This document shows positions 15,464 through 19,046 of a DNA stretch of 19,046 bases, in pieces; the first letter of the stretch is position 1; each line of letters opens with the position of its first letter. The stretch is from HXMU1420-2 sp040830545 (lineage in GTDB: Bacteria; Pseudomonadota; Alphaproteobacteria; Rhodobacterales; Rhodobacteraceae). Both the position numbers and the translations under genes were made by a program. The DNA lies in assembly GCA_040830545.1 (NCBI GenBank), contig JBFOMB010000148.1, positions 1 to 19,046 of the forward strand, written 5' to 3'. The notes under the pieces were generated by a model. It saw only the letters and a list, made by a program, of their open reading frames with translations, was not told the DNA's origin and made no database searches.

Positions 15464-15483
15464 CGATTTTTTCGAAAAAATCG
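15464..15483. repeat. Perfect palindrome, first of three abutting hairpins
   Basis: CGATTTTTTC and its exact complement form a 20-base perfect palindrome 28 bases upstream of the thioesterase start. Its AT core on the minus strand could act as the T-rich tail of the two preceding hairpins when transcription comes from the dioxygenase. Confidence 0.75.
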
Positions 15484-15484
15484 T

Positions 15485-15508
15485 ATCGGAAACGTGTACG
15501 TTTCCGAT
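15485..15508. repeat. Perfect 10-base-pair hairpin, second of three
   Basis: ATCGGAAACG and CGTTTCCGAT arms flank a 4-base TGTA loop. One base separates it from the palindrome at 15464-15483, and it directly abuts the hairpin at 15509-15530. Confidence 0.75.
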
Positions 15509-15530
15509 GCGGAATTACCCATAATTCCGC
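15509..15530 (-). terminator. Perfect 9-base-pair hairpin immediately after the gentisate dioxygenase stop, third of three
   Basis: GCGGAATTA and TAATTCCGC arms flank a 4-base loop. The hairpin ends 1 base from the dioxygenase stop codon on the minus strand, so it forms at the 3' end of that coding sequence. It probably terminates transcription partially or protects the upstream mRNA from decay. Confidence 0.55.
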
Positions 15531-15531
15531 T

Positions 15532-16653
15532 TCACTCGCCTTGCGGTTGGTGCCCCCCGTTTTCGCCCAGCGCTTCTTCGCGATAGAGCCCGACCGCCCG
15601 GATCACCGGCAGGTCGTTCAGACAGAACAGGCAGGCCTCGTCACTGTCTGACCCGTTGGCATGTTCGTGCCAGGCCCATGAGGGCACACAGAAGATGTCC
15701 CGTTCGGACCAGTCGAACCGCTGACCGTTGATCACCGAATACCCTGATCCCTTGCACACCTGGTACAGGTAGCTGCCCGTATGCCGATGCGCCTGTGTCT
15801 TTTCCCCCGGGCGCAGCATCTGCATCGAGGCTCCCAGTGTCTGCATCACCGGCCCGTTGGTCACCGGGTTCACGTATTCCATCAGCACGCCGTCATAGGG
15901 CGAGCCGTCGGTTGAGGCCGCATAGTTGTGCAGCGCCTCATATGTCCGGTCCCATTCGTATTTGAACAGAGGTGAATAGCCTTTGCTCCACGCGCCTCCG
16001 CCGGGTGTCAGACCCGGATTGCCCCAGGTTTTGGTCATGTCGTCAACCGGAAAGGCCACAGGTTCGGACAGGTCCGGGTGCACCTCGAAGAAATTCGCCT
16101 CCATCGCGTTCACAAACGGGATGTCCAGACCGTCCTGCCAGATGCAAACCGACCCGTCTGCCTCTACCGCGTGTTCGTGCCATGTGCCGTTGGGCGTCAG
16201 GACAAAGTCATTTGCGCCCAGCGTCATCTTGTGCCCGTCAACCACCGTGTAGGCGCCGGCGCCTTCCATGATGAAACGGATCGCGCTGGCGGAATGGCGG
16301 TGCGCGGTGGCTTTTTCGCCTGGGTTCATCACCTGCAGACCGGCATAGATCCAGCCCACGGCAGCGGCCACATCCGACCGGCCCGGATTGTCCAGATAGA
16401 CCACGCGCCGCCCGGCCTTTTCCGGGGTCACAAGTTCCAGCGAGCGCAGAACGTCGTCGCGCAAATCCGAATAGCGCCAGTGCATCGGGATCGACTGGCT
16501 GACCGGTTCCCATGGTTCGATCTTGTTGGCCACGGTCCAGAGCGCACCGGTGCCCTTTTTCTTCAGATCGTCGTAGTAACGCAGAAGCTCCGGCGTATCC
16601 TCGACATTGGACCGGCCGATTTGCGTATCGTCGAACTTCTTGTCGTCTGGCAT
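15532..16653 (-). CDS. gtdA: Gentisate 1,2-dioxygenase
   Basis: A 373-residue bicupin iron(II) dioxygenase that opens the ring of gentisate to maleylpyruvate. The N-terminal cupin has AHRHSASAIRFIMEGAG (His118, His120) and GTWHEH (His159, His161), the iron ligands of the family. The C-terminal cupin repeats the pattern (AHRHTGSYLYQVCKG, then WAWHEHANG). The N-terminal ELLRYYDDLKKKGTGALWTVANKIEPWEP block and the length match gentisate dioxygenases. Related salicylate or 1-hydroxy-2-naphthoate dioxygenases cannot be fully excluded. It starts 9 bases after ridA and shares its transcript. Maleylpyruvate isomerase and fumarylpyruvate hydrolase, needed next, are not in the window. Confidence 0.93.
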   Translation of the reverse strand: MPDDKKFDDTQIGRSNVEDTPELLRYYDDLKKKGTGALWTVANKIEPWEPVSQSIPMHWRYSDLRDDVLRSLELVTPEKAGRRVVYLDNPGRSDVAAAVGWIYAGLQVMNPGEKATAHRHSASAIRFIMEGAGAYTVVDGHKMTLGANDFVLTPNGTWHEHAVEADGSVCIWQDGLDIPFVNAMEANFFEVHPDLSEPVAFPVDDMTKTWGNPGLTPGGGAWSKGYSPLFKYEWDRTYEALHNYAASTDGSPYDGVLMEYVNPVTNGPVMQTLGASMQMLRPGEKTQAHRHTGSYLYQVCKGSGYSVINGQRFDWSERDIFCVPSWAWHEHANGSDSDEACLFCLNDLPVIRAVGLYREEALGENGGHQPQGE

Positions 16654-16662
16654 GGCATCCCC

Positions 16663-17064
16663 CTACCCTTGAGGCAGAACTGCGGTTGCCTCAATCTCCA
16701 CCATTGCTTCGTCTTCGACAAGCGCGCTGATCACGACCATGGTCATGGAGGGGAAGTGATAGCCCATGACCGAGCGGTATGCTTCGCCCACCTCGCGTTG
16801 GCGGCGTAGGTATTCCGCCTTGTCCGTCACGTACCATGTAAGGCGCACCAGGTCCTCGACCTGGCCGCCTGCAGCCTCGACCACGTCGCGGATGTTTTGC
16901 AGCGCCTGGGTCATCTGGCCAATGAAGTCGTGCGTTTCAAATTCCTGCTGGGCGTTCCAGCCGATTTGGCCCCCGACAAACAGGACCTTGCCCTCGGCAA
17001 CCATGCCGTTGGCGTAACCCTTGGCCGGTTTCCAACCTTCGGGGTGAACGGAAATGGCGGGCAT
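16663..17064 (-). CDS. RidA (YjgF/YER057c/UK114) family protein lacking the catalytic arginine
   Basis: A 133-residue protein of the RidA superfamily: GKVLFVGGQIGWNA (25-38), the QMTQALQNIRDVVEAAGG helix (50-67), VRLTWYVTD and C-terminal VEIEATAVLP. RidA proper uses an arginine (Arg105 of E. coli) to hydrolyse enamines and imines; here the aligned position, near 113-114 in VISALVEDEAMVEIE, has no arginine. Such members are often found in catabolic operons and may use other substrates. It is first in the leftward unit, behind a strong GAGGAGGT site, divergent from the SDR. In 2-aminobenzoyl-CoA degradation RidA-type proteins are plausible enamine/imine hydrolases, but the missing arginine leaves this open. 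Confidence 0.9.
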   Translation of the reverse strand: MPAISVHPEGWKPAKGYANGMVAEGKVLFVGGQIGWNAQQEFETHDFIGQMTQALQNIRDVVEAAGGQVEDLVRLTWYVTDKAEYLRRQREVGEAYRSVMGYHFPSMTMVVISALVEDEAMVEIEATAVLPQG

Positions 17065-17112
17065 CTGGACCTCCTCTGTCGTGCCTGTCCACTGTCGGCG
17101 GATCGTCGTAGA

Positions 17113-17142
17113 ATTTCAAGGCTGAAATTTTAGACTTGAAAT
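17113..17142. promoter_or_regulatory. Inverted repeat in the divergent promoter region, candidate MarR operator
   Basis: ATTTCAAG (17113-17120) and CTTGAAAT (17135-17142) are exact inverted arms spaced by 14 bases, so their centres are 22 bases apart (about two helical turns). A nested dyad ATTTCA-AGGC-TGAAAT spans 17113-17128. The element lies 49 bases upstream of the ridA start and 59 bases upstream of the SDR start. It is AT-rich in a GC-rich context. A MarR-family gene is second in the rightward unit, so self-regulated repression of both units is the natural reading. Confidence 0.6.
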
Positions 17143-17201
17143 ACCTTGCGCGGACAGGCACGCTTCACACCAATTCCACGCAAATGGACGGACGAGATTT
17201 T

Positions 17202-17951
17202 ATGGCCGATCTGACCGACAAGACCGTGTTGATCACTGGGGGCGGTACCGGTCTGGGTGCGGCGCTGGCACGCGCCTACGCGGATCAGGGCGCGTCGGTC
17301 TGGGTGGCCGGGCGCACGGCGGCAACGTTGGAGGCGGTTGCCGAGGGCAACGCGCATATCCACGCGGTTGAGGCGGATGTGACGGACGAAACGTCGGTCG
17401 CAGCGATGTTCGATTTTGCGGGAACCCCGGATATTGTCATAGCAAATGCAGGCGCATCGGACAGCGCCCCGATGGCGCGCACCTCGGCTGAGATGTGGCA
17501 TGCCATGATTGGTGTGAACCTGACCGGTGTTTTCCTGACCTTTCGCGAGGCCGCGCACCGGATGAAGGGTCGGGATTGGGGGCGGCTGATCGCCGTGGCC
17601 TCGACCGCAGGGCTAAAGGGGTACCCGTATGTCAGCGCCTATGCGGCGGCGAAACATGGGGTCGTCGGGTTGGTAAAATCCGCAGCGCTGGAACATGCAA
17701 GGTCAGGGTTGACGATCAACGCGCTCTGCCCCGGGTTTCTGGATACCGAGATGACCGAGCGGTCGATTGCCAACATCGTGGAGAAGACCGGCATGTCTGC
17801 CGAGGATGCGCGGGGCAACCTGGAACGGATGAGCCCGCAGAACCGGCTGATCCAGCCGGAAGAGGTTGTGCGGGCGGCGCTGTGGCTGTGTGGACCCGGG
17901 TCCGAAGGCGTGACCGGACAAGCCATTGCGATTGCAGGGGGCGAGGTATGA
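17202..17951 (+). CDS. Short-chain dehydrogenase/reductase in aromatic catabolic cluster
   Basis: A 249-residue classical SDR with TGGGTGLG (12-19), Arg38 after the second strand (VAGRT, suggesting NADPH), NAG (82-84), catalytic Ser134, Tyr147 and Lys151, and a C-terminal TGQAIAIAGGEV block. I chose ATG 17202, which gives the standard ADLTDKTVLITGG beginning. In-frame ATGs at 17136 and 17184 would add 6 to 22 residues without SDR similarity, and 17136 lies inside the putative operator. The stop overlaps the MarR start (ATGA). In a CoA-dependent ring-degradation unit it would reduce or oxidise a 3-hydroxy or cyclic ketone acyl-CoA intermediate. That is inferred from neighbours, since SDR sequence alone does not fix the substrate. 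Confidence 0.9.
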   Translation: MADLTDKTVLITGGGTGLGAALARAYADQGASVWVAGRTAATLEAVAEGNAHIHAVEADVTDETSVAAMFDFAGTPDIVIANAGASDSAPMARTSAEMWHAMIGVNLTGVFLTFREAAHRMKGRDWGRLIAVASTAGLKGYPYVSAYAAAKHGVVGLVKSAALEHARSGLTINALCPGFLDTEMTERSIANIVEKTGMSAEDARGNLERMSPQNRLIQPEEVVRAALWLCGPGSEGVTGQAIAIAGGEV

Positions 17952-18409
17952 ACGACGCCGAAACCCAGTCTGAACAAACTCTGGCCAAACAACGTCTGCG
18001 CCTATGGCTGCGCCTGTTGCGCGCGCATCGCAGTGTTGAAAACCAGCTGCGCGAAAAGATGCGGCTGGCCTATGGCGTGACGCTGCCGCGGTTTGACGTG
18101 CTGTCCGCGTTGGACCGCTATCGCGATGGGCTGCGGATGAGCGACCTGTCGGCCAAGCTGATGGTGTCCAACGGCAACGTGACCGGCATCGTGGACCGGC
18201 TGGAGGCCGAGGGGCTGGCCGAACGCATTGCCGTGGATGGCGACCGACGCGCGATGCGCGTGCGGCTGACACAGGACGGGATCGACCGGTTTGCCGAGAT
18301 GGCGGCGGAACATGAAACCTGGGTGGATGGTGTGCTGGACGGCTTTGACGAGGCTGAGCTGGACACCATGATCACCCTGCTGAAACGACTGGAAGAGGAT
18401 CAGACATGA
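17948..18409 (+). CDS. MarR family transcriptional regulator
   Basis: A 153-residue winged-helix regulator. Its N-terminal helix is rich in Leu and Arg, LPRFDVLSALDRY begins the core, and the DNA-binding helix-turn-helix spans about 62-90 (MSDLSAKLMVSNGNVTGIVDRLEAEGL). The wing at 97-108 has the typical DGDRRAMRVRLT sequence. A C-terminal dimerisation helix follows. It overlaps the SDR upstream and the enoyl-CoA hydratase gene downstream by 4 bases each. MarR proteins embedded in aromatic-acid operons commonly bind the aromatic or its CoA thioester and lift repression. The likely target is the inverted repeat at 17113-17142. Ligand unknown. Confidence 0.94.
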   Translation: MNDAETQSEQTLAKQRLRLWLRLLRAHRSVENQLREKMRLAYGVTLPRFDVLSALDRYRDGLRMSDLSAKLMVSNGNVTGIVDRLEAEGLAERIAVDGDRRAMRVRLTQDGIDRFAEMAAEHETWVDGVLDGFDEAELDTMITLLKRLEEDQT

Positions 18410-19046
18410 CCGAGATGACAGGACATCAGCCGGAGCATTTCATCTGGGAGGCAGAGGGCGGGATCGCAACCATCCGCCTGAACCGGCCCGACCGCAAGAA
18501 CCCACTGACCTTTGACAGCTACGCAGAGCTGCGCGACACGTTCCGCGCGCTGGTCTACGCAGATGACATTCACTGCGTGGTGTTTGCCTCGAACGGCGGC
18601 AATTTCTGCTCGGGCGGGGATGTGCATGACATCATCGGGCCGCTGGTGAAGATGGATATGAAGCAGCTGATGGCGTTCACCCGGATGACCGGTGATCTGG
18701 TCAAGGCGATGATCCATTGTGGCAAGCCGATCATCACGGCGGTGGATGGTGTTGCGGTGGGGGCTGGTGCGATCATCACGATGGCCTCGGACCTGCGGCT
18801 GGCGACGCCGGATGCAAAATGCGCGTTCCTGTTCAACAAGGTCGGGCTGGCCGGGTGTGACATGGGGGCCTGCGCGATGCTGCCCCGGATCATCGGAATG
18901 GGGCGCTCGGCGGAACTGCTCTATACCGGGCGGTCGATGAATGCCGAAGAGGGACTGGCCTGTGGTTATTGGAGCGCGCGGAATGCGGCAGCGGAGCTGG
19001 CCGCGGCCTGGCAGAAGCTGGGCGAGCGGATGTCGCCTGGGGCGAC
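18406..19046 (+). CDS. Enoyl-CoA hydratase/isomerase family protein, 3' end beyond the window
   Basis: An open frame of 213 codons with no stop before the window ends; typical members are about 260-275 residues. It begins with an ATG overlapping the MarR stop, preceded by AGAGGAT. Crotonase-fold features are RLNRPDRKNPLT (24-35), oxyanion loops NFCSGGDV (66-73) and DGVAVGAGA (114-122), and the segment FLFNKVGLAGCDMGAC. There Phe143 replaces the first catalytic glutamate and Asp152 occupies the second acidic position. It is therefore more like isomerases and ring-acting members such as PaaG than classical hydratases. Position after SDR and MarR suggests action on a cyclic or unsaturated CoA thioester of an aromatic acid. 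Confidence 0.92.
   Translation, partial: MTEMTGHQPEHFIWEAEGGIATIRLNRPDRKNPLTFDSYAELRDTFRALVYADDIHCVVFASNGGNFCSGGDVHDIIGPLVKMDMKQLMAFTRMTGDLVKAMIHCGKPIITAVDGVAVGAGAIITMASDLRLATPDAKCAFLFNKVGLAGCDMGACAMLPRIIGMGRSAELLYTGRSMNAEEGLACGYWSARNAAAELAAAWQKLGERMSPGA

Noticed and set aside
15464..15530. CRISPR-like repeat array
   Set aside because: The three hairpins differ in sequence from one another, abut without spacers, and no cas gene is present.
17495..17947. Upstream extension of the MarR frame, giving a 304-residue product
   Set aside because: The extension lies inside the SDR gene out of frame; the ATG at 17948 with the ATGA overlap gives a normal 153-residue MarR protein.

Overview
The window looks like a chromosomal stretch from a Rhodobacteraceae (Roseobacter-group) alphaproteobacterium. 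This rests on the high G+C content, the tightly packed operons with 4-bp ATGA overlaps, and the gene content: a methylacyl-CoA racemase inside a beta-oxidation operon, a type I isopentenyl-diphosphate isomerase, a gentisate dioxygenase/MarR cluster and an AtuA/DUF4387 pair. The genus cannot be fixed from the sequence alone. I see no tRNA, rRNA, CRISPR array, insertion sequence or prophage gene. No gene-free stretch exceeds about 230 bases.

Layout. (1) 1-2207, plus strand: a thiamin-pyrimidine salvage operon of tenA, an ABC ATPase and an ABC permease, coupled by overlapping starts. The first ~140 bases are abnormally G-rich and look like miscalled sequence. (2) 2373-4467, minus: transaldolase, and a class IV aminotransferase-fold protein that appears to lack the usual PLP lysine and glutamate. 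An inverted-repeat element lies between them. (3) 4550-11768, minus: a complete fatty-acyl-CoA beta-oxidation operon. Its transcription order is thiolase, FadB/FadJ-type multifunctional protein, acyl-CoA dehydrogenase, enoyl-CoA hydratase/isomerase, short-chain dehydrogenase and alpha-methylacyl-CoA racemase, ending in a strong GC hairpin. The racemase suggests that methyl-branched acyl chains are among its substrates. (4) 11942-12469, minus: idi. (5) 12609-14268, plus: an AtuA-family protein and a DUF4387 protein, translationally coupled. (6) 14302-19046: two divergent transcription units around a probable MarR operator at 17113-17142. Leftward lie ridA, gentisate 1,2-dioxygenase, a thioesterase and a bicupin protein. 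Rightward lie an SDR, a MarR regulator and an enoyl-CoA hydratase/isomerase-family gene that runs off the window.

Region 6 reads as part of an aerobic CoA-dependent aromatic acid pathway of the salicyloyl-CoA or 2-aminobenzoyl-CoA type that ends in gentisate ring cleavage. The ligase and hydroxylase/monooxygenase that would prove this are not in the window and probably lie to the right.

The observations most worth following are the aminotransferase-fold protein with apparently replaced catalytic residues, the putative MarR operator shared by the divergent aromatic operons, and three abutting perfect hairpins between the dioxygenase and thioesterase genes. I do not see clear evidence of a wholly new defence or mobile system.
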